Origin: Kitagawia praeruptora
Taxonomy: Eukaryota; Streptophyta; Magnoliopsida; Apiales; Apiaceae
DNA length: 64,000 bases
Reading direction: 5' to 3'
Assembly: GCA_037693485.1 (NCBI GenBank)
Contig: CM075351.1
Span: forward strand, 100,272,001-100,336,000
In this document: positions 10,679-21,829 of the stretch, piece by piece
Layout of the letters: the number at the start of each line of letters is the position of its first letter
How positions within the stretch are numbered: position 1 is the first letter of the stretch
The notes under the pieces: model-generated
What the model saw: the letters and a program-made list of their open reading frames with translations, nothing else
The model's database searches: none
What the model was told of the DNA's origin: nothing
Translations under genes and position numbers: made by a program

Positions 10679-11460
10679 GTGATAAATCCGAAAACGCTTC
10701 TTCAAATGCAAGTGAGCAAGGTCAAGTATCTGATCAAAGAAAATCATCTGCTTTGTTTACTTCCTTTTTTATAATTAGGTTGCATCCTGTAAGGATTTTG
10801 CATAATTTTTTTCCATATAATATGCAGAGTTTTGCCAAGGGCTTGTTGGATGTTGCTGATAATATGGGTAGAGCTTCTTCAGTTGTCAAAGACAGTTATG
10901 CAAAGATGGACACTTCTAAAGATAGTACTGGAGCTGTGCCACTTCTAAATACATTGCTCGAAGGTGTTGAAATGACTAAAAAGCAGTTGGCAGAGGTATC
11001 CTTAGTATATTTTGTTCACGCAGATACCAGAAACTATCTTACTAATCAAGTTACCTTGGACAGTGTCTACCTCATATATAATTTTTTCTTCTATTTCCTG
11101 TTATTGTTATTGTGTTCTCTTCTATTTCCTGTTTTAGATCATATTGTTCTTGTGGCACGTATTATGACCTTACTTTTTATAACCACGATATATGATTGAT
11201 AAGATGTTTCTTGGTTTGAACTAATTAATTATATTTTACCAATCATCACACAGGTATTTAAAAAATTTGCGGACTGGAGAAGCATGATCCTATAAATGAG
11301 CAATTTGATCCCCATAGGCATAATGCTGTTTTCCAAGTTCCATATCCTACTAAAGATTTTGCAGGGGACTGTGAGCCAGTTTTGATGACTGCCAAAGGCC
11401 AAAGTACTTGCCTCTGTTGTACAAGAAGCAATTGATTTTTTTCCTTCAACAATTCAATAA
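10679..11460 (+). pseudogene. Mitochondrial GrpE (Mge1-type) pseudogene fragment
   Basis: GrpE is the nucleotide exchange factor of mitochondrial Hsp70. Pieces: 10679-10745 (SENASSNASEQGQVSDQ, like the acidic N-terminal part); exon 10828-10995 (SFAKGLLDVADNMGRASSVV ... GVEMTKKQLAEV) with good AG and GT borders; exon from 11254, where VFKKF is followed by a +2 frameshift and then EKHDPINEQFDPHRHNAVFQ in another frame. The sequence after VPYPTKDFAG departs from GrpE. The central coiled-coil exons are absent. Introns are kept, so it was copied as DNA, not from mRNA. Confidence 0.8.
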
Positions 11461-12170
11461 GTTTGTATCGCACATAATTTTTATGTAGATGAGAATTGAT
11501 TTATGTATGGCTAAGTGTTTGAATTTTAGAATACCATTGTGTTTCAATTTTGGCATTTTGGTATTATTACTTATAATGGATCATTTATAATACAAATAAA
11601 ACCCTGTATAATTTAGTTAAGTATGTGTTGCTATTATTATCCTTTAGCCACACTATATTACAAAAATTCTATAAAAATATGCTTTAGCTAGAACTATAGT
11701 TTCTACAATTATTAGTGACTAAAAGCGGTTATTTAATAGTGTATATAACATAAAAACGACCACACAAAAATTATAGAATGTGGCCATACCCAAGCTTTTT
11801 GCCACGATTTACTAATAAATAGTGCGACGAAAACTAAGCCTTTGATGAATGTTGGTTTTTAGCCACGTTATTAATTCTCTTTAGCCACTACGCTTCCTGT
11901 GGTTGCAAGCTCGTATTTAGTCACACTTTTGAGCTTAAAATGGGGGCTGTCAGACCCAAGTGGTGGTATGCTTTAGTCACTCTGTTTTCAGTTACAGCCA
12001 CACAACAGGGGTGTATCCGTAGGGGGCGTACGATGATCCGACCTTATGTCACACTTGGATGAAAAATTAAAGAGTGACGTAAAGTTCATAGCCACACATA
12101 TTTTATGTCATCGAAGCCAAAATTTGACGTGGTGTCTGATACGATGTTAAGTAACCAACTCATCTAAAAC
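11461..12170. repeat. CACTA-like subterminal sequence with one terminal motif
   Basis: CACTATATTACAAAAATTC at 11651 looks like the end of an En/Spm (CACTA) element, and 11651-12170 is rich in short gccac / agtcac / gtgac words typical of subterminal repeats. I found no partner end, so the element's extent is unknown. Confidence 0.4.
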
Positions 12171-12173
12171 CTT

Positions 12174-12413
12174 AAGGTGTTAGAGGAAGATCCAATTGGA
12201 CCTTTATATTATATTCTAAAAACTCTCGGATCTTTATTTAAGGAAGCGCAACCGGCTTTAGGGCTTAATTTACCATGCAGGATAGAGACTCTTGCTGCTG
12301 TTGAGTGTCCAATATTGGAGAAAAGTGCATTTGATAAGCCAGACTTGAATTTCGAAGGAATTTGCTTACCATTCAGATGCAATAAACTAACTGAAATGAA
12401 TAATATATTCTAG
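12174..12413 (+). pseudogene. Unidentified coding-like fragment
   Basis: An open frame of about 78 codons reads EEDPIGPLYYILKTLGSLFK then EAQPALGLNLPCRIETLAAV. Its residue make-up looks like a real folded protein, unlike random ORFs nearby. I do not recognise the family. It is on the same strand as the RPA1 and GrpE fragments and follows CACTA-like sequence, so it may be another captured piece. Confidence 0.35.
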
Positions 12414-12752
12414 ATTGTACCGATCAAAAAAATAGATCCAGAGTTTATCAAACAGTCTGGTATTTATTATGTGGAAGTCAAGAAAACAATCCAAATGAAG
12501 TTATGCAACATGCATTTACACAAATACCATCGCAACATGTCCAACCCAGGTGATCTCTCTCTCGTCAATATATGGAGGATGGACTACTGCTTAGTGCTTA
12601 GCTCCTCAAAGCCTCACCATGTATATGTAATTACGTATAGCAATTTGTAGCTTTTTCTATATCCAATTGACTCAACTTTGTATCAATGACTTAATAGGTA
12701 TATATTAATTTTCTATCATCAATGTATTTAAGCTTGTGTTTGCCTTGTTTGA

Positions 12753-13711
12753 GGGAAAATGAATTTTTTTGTCACTGAACTATTGACATTTTTAAAAACC
12801 TACCACTCAACTATAAATTTTTCTTTTTTCCTCACTAACAATAGGTCCGGTTTTCTTTTAGTCACTAAACTTAGGTTTGGATTTAATTATTAGCATTATG
12901 TTAATTTTTTTTACTCATTAACCTTAGGTTCGGAGTGAAAAGGTCAACTGAAACTTTAATACTTAAAAATGATGCATTATAGAGGACAATTTGTTAAACT
13001 TTAATACTTGAAAATGATGCATTAAACTTTATCTTGAAAATAAATCGATTAAATTGAGTAATATAAAGTCTGCATTATGTTGGGACCGGAAAAAAATATT
13101 CATTTAACAAGGTTACTCGTTTAACGAATATTCATTTATCGATATTTTAGTATATCTTGAAAATCATAATAAGATAAAGTTTAATAAGATATAGGAAGAT
13201 AAAATTAAATGTGGGAGGGATGTTAGAGTGAACAAGTCGATTGCAACTTTAATACTTGAAAATGATGCATTAGAGAGGAAAACTTACCACTTAATACATT
13301 ATTAAGTTAGACTTTATCTTATTAAACTTTATCGATTTATTTTCAAGATAGAGTTTAATGCAGACTTTATCATATTAAATTTATTCGATTTATTTTCAAG
13401 ATAAAGTTTAATGCATAATTTTCAAGTATTAAAGTTTAACAAATTGTCCTTTGTAATGCATCATTTTAAGTATTAAATCTTCAATTGACTTGTTCACTCC
13501 GAACCTAAGGTTAGTGAGTAAAAAAATTAACACAATATTAATAATCAAATCTGAACCTAAGTTTAATGAGTAACACAAAAGCTGTACCTAAGTTTAGTGA
13601 CTAAAAGAAAACCGGACCTAACGTTAGTGAGTAAAAAAGAAAAATGCATAGTTAAGTGGTAGGTTTCTAAAAAGATCAATAGTTCAGTGACAAAAAAAAA
13701 ATCATTTTCCC
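12753..13711. mobile_element. Fold-back element with very long terminal inverted repeats
   Basis: The left arm starts gggaaaatgaatttttttgt and the right arm ends with its complement (cattttccc at 13711). Arms match over several hundred bases, with words such as cactgaactattga / tcaatagttcagtg and ccttaggttcggagtgaa / ttcactccgaacctaagg. The centre is near 13230. Flanks (cttgtttga / taagtttaa) are only loosely alike, so the target duplication is unsure. It has no coding capacity and resembles MULE-type or fold-back MITEs. Confidence 0.75.
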
Positions 13712-13859
13712 TAAGTTTAATAAAGATAACTATTATTATTTTTCCATACTCAAATGACATAGCAGAAAGAGTTGTAAGCAGAAAGAGTTGTAATCAGTGT
13801 CTCTAGTAAATGCGTAGAATCATACTCTTATAAGGATCAAATTTACTAATTTGATGATT
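13712..13859. other. Short spacer
   Basis: AT-rich with a small direct repeat (agcagaaagagttgtaa) near 13760-13795. I see no gene. Confidence 0.4.
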
Positions 13860-13884
13860 TCACTTACAAGGGATATTTCAAAAT

Positions 13885-14345
13885 TTGCGTAATGGCAAGG
13901 CATTCAACATATTTTACCCTGGGAGTAGTGTTCCAATATGGTTCACTAGTAAACGCAACTCATTCTAAACTCAGATCCCTAAACACCTGCATCGTGTACA
14001 GCTTGAACTCTAATAACTTCCTGAACTCTGTGTGCAACTTGAACTCTAATAACTTCCCGAACTTAAACTCGGAAGAAGAATTCTTTCCAATAATCAATAA
14101 CAAGACCAAGGATAAAATATGGTCCAGCTTGTTATGGCATTCCCGAAAGAGATGAATGTATTACATGGCTAAGCCATTGAAAATTGGATAATCATGAGGT
14201 GGAACCTGGAGATGAGATCAGTATTTCAATATTTACTTTCAAATAATACCAGTTTTGAGCTCAAAGAGTTTGGCGTCAATCTTGTATACCAAGAGCAAGA
14301 CGAGGTAGGTGTTGATTCAACCAAGGGCGAGGGACAAAAAACCTT
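13885..14345 (+). pseudogene. TIR-NBS-LRR C-terminal (C-JID/post-LRR) remnant
   Basis: In shifting frames the plus strand reads AFNIFYPGSSVPIWFTSKRN, NKTKDKIW, CYGIPERDECITWLSHWKLD, NHEVEPGDEISISIFTF and KEFGVNLVYQEQDEV. This order (PGS--P-WF, NKTKD--W, WLSHW, GDE-SI, K-FG--LVY) is the jelly-roll domain at the C-terminus of dicot TIR-type immune receptors. Several frameshifts and stops break it. No TIR, NB-ARC or LRR part lies nearby. Confidence 0.7.
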
Positions 14346-14816
14346 TGAAGAAACTTCTCAGTAAGTAATACCGGTGGAACAAGAGCCCATGGACACAATA
14401 TGAGTGGCACGACTATACTTCGTTTGTTGTTATAAAACACTTTCTTCATTCTAGGAAATAAAAAGTCTATTTCCTTTGCATGACTAGTGATTTTTTTAAA
14501 GGGAATAAAGTAAGTATTGAATGGGTAAAGTATTTTCATTCCATTTTTAGGATGGAAGGTTTTGGAAAACAACTTTTTATATTTATATTAGATTAAACAA
14601 CTCCAATGAAAAGACTCCTTATCTAAAATATTAGATTAAATATTATTTTTTTTATTTATAAGTAACGGGGGTAACATCTTTGGAGCAAAACAACTTTTTG
14701 ATTTCCTATATTTTAGGTAACTATTTATTTTATTATAATTTTGGGAATGAAAATAGGGATTACCTTTCACTTACTTTCTTTCCTAATTAAAAATTGAGGT
14801 GTAAAAAATTGAGCTG
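14346..14816. other. AT-rich spacer
   Basis: No gene or clear repeat seen. Confidence 0.4.
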
Positions 14817-14944
14817 GGATCCTCTGTCCCCTTCCTCCATGTCCCCTTTGTGTCCCCTCCTTTTTCTAATACAAAAAGAGTATCCTTGAGGGGCACTCTT
14901 TTTGTATTAGAAAAAAGAGGGGACACAAAGGGGACAGAGGATCC
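14817..14944. repeat. Near-perfect hairpin, MITE-like
   Basis: ggatcctctgtccccttc on the left pairs with aaggggacagaggatcc on the right; tttctaatacaaaaagagt pairs with actctttttgtattagaaa around a short loop at about 14884-14899. The left arm has an extra ~15 bases (a ttcctccatgtcccc partial duplication). Confidence 0.8.
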
Positions 14945-15677
14945 GGACCCTAAAAAATTTTAGTAGAATAAAATCAATAAGATATTATTGGAACACTATT
15001 TTATACCCGATTCTCCTTAATTTTAATCTTGGATTTTGTAGAAACTAGCTTGGATCTATTTAAATTAAAAAAGAATAGATTTGACACTTCTCTTCCATAC
15101 TCACTTGTTTCCGTAATACTAGTCTCTTTTCAAATTTTTATGTTTATTAAGAAAATAATTAATTGATGACATATTTACACTTTTCATCATTAAATTTATT
15201 GATTTCAAAAGAATATAAACTAATTTAGACTTTTATTCATTCCTCATTTACTGTTACACAATTTTCAACAAGAATAATTGGGGAAAATGTTCACATTTTT
15301 GTATTGGAAATTGAAAATGAACATGTATTATGAGAAAAAAAAAATTCTCAAAAGACACTACTATTTTAGGACGGAGAAAGAAATACAATATTTAATTAGA
15401 TTTAAATGGACATAATTAGCTCTGTAATTACCAAACCATTACCAGTGTTCGTTGTACAACGATACCACCACTAATTATTATGATGGACGTCAAATTTTTA
15501 AGTATGTATATAAAGATCCTTACTCCAAAAAATAACAAAAAATTATTGAATCATTCCTAATTTCCTACTCTCTATTTCATTTCCTCTGTATCTTTCACAA
15601 TCATTTTCATTCAAACTTTCCAAGCTTTCAGATTATGAGCCAAACAATAAAAACTAGGCAATGCTTCAATAGCGTTT
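14945..15677. other. AT-rich flank of the copia element
   Basis: No gene recognised. The 3'-most 5 bases (cgttt, 15673-15677) are the left target site duplication of the copia element. Confidence 0.5.
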
Positions 15678-16340
15678 TGTTAGGTAGCCGTCCATGCCTA
15701 ATCTTGCCAAACTTTCAACCAAAACTTCACCAACCCCTCCCCACCTACTACATATTTCCTCTTATATATACCTCTCCCCCTTCATTAGTAACATTACACC
15801 ATAATTCTCTCTTCTCTCTCTATAGCTGCTAGATAGTCCGTCTAGTATGAGAGCCGGTTTAGCCCGCTTTCAGGAAGTGTCGGGATAGAAGGTCCTCATG
15901 CCTAAACTATTCCTTAGGGTACTTGGGTTTGACTGCAGCCATCGGAGGTGGTCCCATTGCAGGGGTCTTTCTATCAGGTTGTGTGGCACTGTCCGGGTTG
16001 GGAGAGGGAGAAAAGGAAAGGTTGTCGGGAAACAGTGATAGGGGGAGGTTTTGAGATAAACACTTCAGTGAGTTGGGGATATACATAATAGGTATTGTAG
16101 GGCTGAATTTTTGTATGAAATTCAAGGGGCCGGATACCCGGATATTGTAATCTCTTTTATCTAGTGTGAAGTCGTTGCTCTTATGGATGTAGGCTGGGCC
16201 GAACCACGTTAAATCTCTTGTCTCTTTTACTATATTGTTGGTTTGTTGCTTCATTACTATCACGTATATTTGTGGGATCTAAGCGCACATATTTACCAAA
16301 TCGCTTCCGCATTCGCAGGGAATCGGGCAGATTCATAACA
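15678..16340 (+). repeat. 5' LTR of the copia element
   Basis: TGTTAGGTAGCCGTCC...GATTCATAACA. It contains tatataccttctcc-type sequence (tcttatatatacctctcccc near 15760), a likely promoter TATA. Pairs with 30908-31570. Confidence 0.85.
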
Positions 16341-16502
16341 GTTGGCAACAGAGCTAGTTGTGTCTAAATTATTGGTGCCGAAGGAAAGTCGTTAAGAAAA
16401 GTGGTTGTCTAATTTGGCGCCGTTTTGACGGAAGTGCTCCCATTGTTTCTTACACTTACCTGGCCAATTGATTTAGTTGTTTGGATTGGTTTGTGTGTGC
16501 AA

Positions 16503-16766
16503 ATGGAGATCATGGCAAGTATTAAAGGATTCACGGTGACTCCATATGATGGTAAAGGAAGTTTTACTCTTTGGCAGAGAAGGGTAAAGGATATCCTAAC
16601 CCAACAGAAGCTAGCAAGGGCTTTGAAGGGGAAGGAGGGAAAACCAACAAAGATGAGCGATGAAGATTGGGAGGATGCTGAGTCGCAATGCATGAGTACC
16701 ATCAGACTATGCATTGCTGATAACATTATCAATAATGTTGTTGACGAAAGCACGCCGAAGGATTCC
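16503..16766 (+). pseudogene. Copia gag, N-terminal part (UBN2/DUF4219 type)
   Basis: From the ATG at 16503: MEIMASIKGFTVTPYDGKGS then LWQRRVKDILTQQKL and CMSTIRLCIADNIIN, the start of copia Gag capsid (W-RRVKDIL, I-L-LADN). The frame breaks at about 16766, where Tat LTR-like sequence begins. The missing middle of gag is not found elsewhere in the window, so the insertion was accompanied by a deletion of roughly 100 codons. Confidence 0.75.
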
Positions 16767-17560
16767 ATGATGACGAGAGGTTCAATTATGAGCTAATCGT
16801 TGTCATGGGATTCTAACGGATTTATTTATGGAGCTTTAGTATCTTGATGCTTTACAGATCTGTGTGTGATGTATATCTGATATCCTCATATGGTTGTGCT
16901 TTATGAATTTAGATGCGTAGCTAACATCTAATTTGTTAATCTCTTGTGAAGCGAGAGTGGATCTTGAGATTTAGAACTTGTCATGCTAGCATAGGATAGG
17001 TTGATGTTTTAACATCATGATTTGTAGCGTAAATAGAGATATTATGCTGCCCTATGTGATCAATATGGATAACTTGTTCTTCAACCGTTATGTTTTCAAA
17101 TTCTATAGAGATATAGGGTCTAAGCATAATTGGTGTCAATTCATCTTCTATCTCTTTTGTGGATGTATGTTTAGTTTGGTATTCGTATACTGAGAAGTAG
17201 CGTATACTTGTTTCGTGTTATCTGATCAGATATCATAACCATTGCATATAGTGATTAAAGGCGTCAGATCTAAGCGAAGTATTTAATGAAGTTAGGATTC
17301 CATGTTTTCTCTTGCAGAAGTAATTTGATTTAAATTCTAGTTAGTTAGTTAATTCTTAGTTTGTTAATTTATTTTTTTTAGTTAATCTTAGTTAATCTAA
17401 ACCAAATTTGTTAATTGTCTTAGCAGTGAATAATAATCATACATTGTTGCATAGGTACATCTACTGAATTAAAACCATAACCAGATCTCCGTGGGAACGA
17501 ACTTGACTTCTATCTGTATTACTTGTGACCACGTGCGCTTGCGTGATTTAGTGCAAACAG
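16765..17560 (+). repeat. Partial LTR of a Tat-like gypsy element
   Basis: This segment is the diverged reverse complement of 59950-60735: ctaatcgttgtcatggga, catgctagcataggatag, ctatagagatatagggtc and gtgggaacgaacttga recur in the same order. It represents the 3' half of that family's LTR, in plus orientation, ending near cgcttgcgtgatttagtgc. It joins copia gag on the left and a minisatellite on the right. Confidence 0.7.
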
Positions 17561-17562
17561 CC

Positions 17563-17741
17563 CACCTGCCACGTGGCATATGGGACCCACCCGCCACGTG
17601 GCATGTGGGACCCACCTGCCACGTGGCATGTGGGACCCACCTGCCACGTGGCATGTGGGACCCACCTGCCACGTGGCATGTGGGACCCACCTGCCACGTG
17701 GCATGTGGGGGCCCACTGTCACGTGGCATGTGGGGGGCCCT
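17563..17741. repeat. G-box minisatellite, ~25-bp unit, about seven copies
   Basis: The unit is ccacctgccacgtggcatgt plus gggac. Each copy has the palindrome TGCCACGTGGCA, whose core CACGTG is a G-box. Copies are almost identical. All ORFs across it (several frames) are products of the repeat. Confidence 0.9.
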
Positions 17742-18060
17742 CTCTATTGCAACACGACGTAATTATCTAATGCAACACTGCAATCCCTTTTAAGAAATAC
17801 AAAAATAAGGCTAATGTAACACTATGTTATTCTAATGTTACAATAAATCTATTTATTAGTAACACAAAATTTAATATTGCAACATTAGTAACTATAGCAA
17901 CTGCAACACTAATAATTAAAATTTTGCAATATCCGGTTTGTAAATATACTAATACCATTACAAAGCGCAATCGTCAAATACAAAATCAAAAGATTCACAG
18001 ATCCACCACTATCTTGACAAATTTGTTGTGACCGAGAGTTAACTTTGCATAAACAAATTA
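17742..18060. other. AACAC-rich sequence
   Basis: Repeated words such as taatgcaacact, aatgtaacact and agtaacac. The same words occur at 29216-29500, next to the other G-box minisatellite. It may be the subterminal part of an unidentified transposon. Confidence 0.4.
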
Positions 18061-18114
18061 AAAACCCAAACCCAAGCAGCTTTTACTTCTGAAACTCCAA
18101 GGAATTGAGCATAA

Positions 18115-18243
18115 CTTTTGGCAAAAATCTGTAAACTGGTTGCATATGGAGTTCCAGTTAGCATTATTGTTCCCATTATGTGCCAAAAACAATATTATAG
18201 CTGTTGCTGATGCTGCCGACATAAGTAGCCCCAGAGTCACCTT
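18115..18243 (-). pseudogene. CASP-like membrane protein exon fragment
   Basis: The minus strand reads [20 protein letters not shown] then [20 protein letters not shown] and QK. This is the third-helix/second-loop part of CASP (Casparian strip membrane) family proteins (SAASAT, LAHNGN--ANW--IC-QF-DFCQ). Only one exon-sized piece is present and no flanking exon is seen. It lies on the same strand as the other host fragments to 26150. Confidence 0.75.
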
Positions 18244-19120
18244 GCATCCAAAATTTGAACACAGTTAATGCACATACTAAGCCAAAACAGAGGTTCTATA
18301 TTACTAATCAAAAGTAAGGCTTACTAATACTTGTTCCCCATTTTTTACAGATTCTGTTAATGAATGACTAAAAAGTTAAATTGTTCCAACATTCTACACA
18401 TAGAGCAAGCTGTTCTAGAACATCAAGAAGGCATATATTTATCAATGCCAAAAAACATGGAGGACAGACCTGCTTGTGGTAAAAACACAATTATATTAAA
18501 TTATAGACAAGGATGACCAACAGTGTTTCAAGAAACCAATTTTTAAATCTAAAAAGTCCTAAACAAAAATAGAGGGGTAACTAACAAAACCCTTAGCATC
18601 AACCCGTATATTTTTTAAACCAACTGGTCTATATCTACCTGGTCCATTGTTAAAATTACAGTCCTCACATCACAAATTACAGCAACCAAAGACAGGCTAG
18701 AAGCAACAACCAAAAATAGGTTGATGCTTGTTAACGCAAATTACAAATTAGCTTCTTTAAGTTTGTTTATATTTGGTGCATGGTGAAAGTCTTTAACTTC
18801 AAAATTGTGAGTTAGATATGAAAATATTATCAGATTGATGAAACCTAGTAGGTTAGAAACATAGAGGACAAGAGAATTCTACATTTTCGAGTTTCCATCA
18901 ATATGTTGGATTTCTTCCTCAACCATAAGTAAGCAACATCAAGCATCTTTAAATTAAAACTGATACTTCAAATTTTGATCCTAAATAACAAGAAGTATTG
19001 ACTCTACTTAATTTATTTATTATTATCTTGACTTGCACTATACAAAGATCACTATATAATTTAAGAAACCCTTTTTATAACATAAAAGTTACAAAATTTA
19101 TTGGACAAAATTCTAATCCA
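18244..19120. other. AT-rich, possibly intronic sequence
   Basis: No recognised gene. It may be intron or flank copied along with the CASP-like piece. Confidence 0.3.
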
Positions 19121-19134
19121 CACTACTACAAAAA

Positions 19135-19452
19135 GCACCTATAGCGTCGGTCAAATGTATCTATAGCGTCGGTCAAATGGCGTAGTATATGTAGGCGACG
19201 CTATAGGTAGAGACCTATAGCGTCAGTTAAAATGGCGACGCTGATTGTCTGCTATTGCGTCGGTTATTTAAATGACCGACGCTAAAAGTCTGCTTTAGGC
19301 GTCGGTCATTTAAACAACCGACGCTAAAAGTCTGCCTTAGGCATCGGTCATTTAAAAGACCGACGCTAAAAGTCTACTTTAGGCGTCGGTTATTTAAACA
19401 ACCGACGCTAAAAGTCTGATTATAGGCGTCGGGCTTTTAAAGAACCGACGCA
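19135..19452. repeat. CACTA left subterminal inverted-repeat array
   Basis: Successive units of about 45-50 bp each form a small palindrome, for example gcgtcggtcatttaaa with gaccgacgc, separated by taaaagtctg. Early units read ctatagcgtcggtcaaat. Confidence 0.85.
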
Positions 19453-19732
19453 TAAAGTAAATTTTTTTTAAAAAAAAAATTAAAATTGCAATTTCAGTGA
19501 TATATACCTCAAATCCAACAAATACCACAATATAGTATAAAACAATTACAATTATCCCAATAATTGTAAATTTAAATACACAATTACAATTATCCCAATT
19601 ACAAATACACAATTACAACCACAAATGTAAATTTGATTATAAATACAATCTAATTCTGATTTCACCACAAGATGTTAAAAAGACCAACTCCAACACAGGA
19701 TGCTAAAGGTAATCAATGAGGGTCCTCACACT

Positions 19733-19795
19733 GAACTTTAGGATGTAGAATGAGGTATCACTGGCAATAGCCACCAGCTCACTACCATCAGCCCA
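19733..19795 (-). pseudogene. Coatomer beta'-subunit (beta'-COP) fragment
   Basis: The minus strand reads WADGSELVAIASDTSFYILK F, matching the WADSG-LVAIASDTSFYILK(F/Y) segment of plant coatomer subunit beta', a COPI coat component. The sequence just before (NVHR) fits VKN-YW with a small duplication that shifts the frame. No other beta'-COP exon was recognised nearby. Confidence 0.75.
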
Positions 19796-20815
19796 GCCCG
19801 GTGAACATTCTCAAGGACCTGAATTTCAATAGAAGTGTCAGGGAATGATTGAAGAGTTTCTGTTGTTAGCCAGATAAAACAGGATTTAACAAGTGATAGA
19901 TAGTATTTAGAGATTACTTTAACAATGACATTAATTTTCACATACAAGATATGTACTTTTGATGATTCGAGCTGAATTCATTACTTGCACCTAATAATAG
20001 AAAAGAAATCTTATAGTGTGGAAGCAACTATGGCATGCAAAACAGGGATCTTACTTGTAGAATGTCACTAACAATTAACTACTTTCGGGAGTGCTCTGAT
20101 TTTGTGTACCATCTATATGGAATGCCAACATGTCTGCATATAAAGACTCAGACCTTTTCCTGACAAGGAAAGATTCGCGCCTTTGTTCTTTCATTTATTA
20201 AACTCTAGAGACCAGTTATTAGAAATTCTTATAATATTTTACACAGGTACAATGTACTTGTCTACTTGTACATATTATGTAAAAAAGATTGTTCTGTTTT
20301 AAAGCTATTATTTCAGTTATGTAACCCAACGTTAAAAAATTCAGAGATTATAGAACAGAACAAAGTAGATGGAAGATAGAGATACTGGTTAGAACAGTAA
20401 AGATGTTGAACCTGGTGTAAAACAAGTGAGGTCAAGAAATCTACATAAGCAATGTCATAGCGAAGAATCTGAATTGCCAACAAGAAGATCAATATCGGAA
20501 GCATCGCTCAACAGGAGATGGATATTCTATAGGAGGAGGATCTCCTATTATTCCTACTTACATGGCTGCTACAGAATCAATTAAGTTAAAGAAATAGAAA
20601 TTAAAATTAGATCTGTTACGCGGACAAAAGAATAAATAAACCTAAGGATTTATTTGAAACTGGGTCGGTCTGGGGATCTTAAATTTTTGTACACCTAAAT
20701 AATGGCGACTAGGGTTTTGAAAGGGAAGAAGATAAGGAAATACCTTAAAAACTCGATACTGGATAACTAGTGATAATTATTTTTGGCAGAATAAAGAAGC
20801 CTATTATTATAGGTC

Positions 20816-20832
20816 ATTTCTGTACTAGTGTG
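20816..20832 (-). repeat. Orphan CACTA terminal motif
   Basis: atttctgtactagtg (minus: CACTAGTACAGAAAT) resembles the right end of the enclosing CACTA element but is followed by tgc, not cca, and no partner is seen. It may mark an older nested element or an internal copy of the end. Confidence 0.4.
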
Positions 20833-20972
20833 CTCAATCATGGGTTACAAATTTTAAACCAAATGTTGCAGAAATCAAGTTAGTTTGCTAAAAGCTAAAC
20901 CTATCACTAAACATATCATATTATTGCTGGCAACTAGTTAACAAGTCTTTTCATTCTCATGAAATCATTTAC

Positions 20973-21041
20973 CTGGGAACTCTGAAGCACTAGAAGAAAG
21001 GGTGGTTGCTTAGGAAATTGAAGTGCAAGAGTGAAATGAAC
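20973..21041 (-). pseudogene. Exon fragment resembling BRE/BRCC45 (BRISC/BRCA1-A subunit)
   Basis: A 23-codon exon in clean phase, flanked by CAG| and |GTAAAT splice signals, reads VHFTLALQFPKQPPFLLVLQ SSQ. The VHF-L-LQFPKQ-P-L-LQSSQ pattern recalls plant BRE/BRCC45-like proteins; this is from memory and moderately sure. Neighbouring exon-like pieces at 20380-20520 and 21690-21800 could not be identified. Confidence 0.45.
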
Positions 21042-21829
21042 CTGCCAATCAGAAAGTTAAAGTTGAAACTACATCGATATTCAGCCAAGCACCTTTGAAG
21101 AATTCAGAAAGAGATTAACATTTATCAAAAAAAGGGATGTTTAACATTGTTCCTTTAATTATGTCAAGATGTACACACACACCCCTAAATAAAATTTTAA
21201 TAGCATTTACCATTAACATTGGTCTTTTTTTCTTATTCATCAATAGCTTAAACATTCATGATATACTATTGAATTCCCATCTTGACATGAACTTGGTCTC
21301 AATAGCCAAAGATGTATCTATCTGCAAATTGCATGGACATGAGAGACAGTAGCAGACTGGCAGGTTATTCATGGGAAAAAAAACATCAAGCAACTTCAAA
21401 CACAATAAAACCATACAAGGCCCTATGCAAGTTGCTATTCAAAATTAAAGAGGTCCTCAATTTCTTTACAGGCAACAAGGCTCTTTTCTTAGATAAGGAA
21501 GCAACATCAATCACTCATGGTATATAATTAAAGTTACTGAACATGAAAATAAAGTGCGAAGACGGCATAAGAACCCAAATATTTGATTATGCAGAAGAAA
21601 AATAATTAATTTCAACAAAGAGAATATATAACAACACCTGACTTACATATAGAGCACAAAATAGGGACATTATTATACTTTCCAGATATATCGCTGTGAG
21701 GAATGCAGTGCTGTCATACAAAATTTCCATTTGGCCTGAACCAAACCAAGTTCTGGGTTTTCAAGAAGATAACGAATTTCATGGATGACAAAGACTGTTG
21801 AATTCAAAATAAATCCACAAAAACAAGTG

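Noticed and set aside
15907..16263. 118-codon minus-strand ORF, also found at 31137-31493
   Set aside because: It lies in both LTR copies of the copia element; open by chance, with no known domain.
17563..17741. CRISPR-like array (short repeats at regular spacing)
   Set aside because: The units are contiguous with no unique spacers, in a plant genome. It is a minisatellite.
17469..17793. Several overlapping ORFs of 60-100 codons on both strands
   Set aside because: They are translations of the 25-bp G-box minisatellite in different frames, not proteins.
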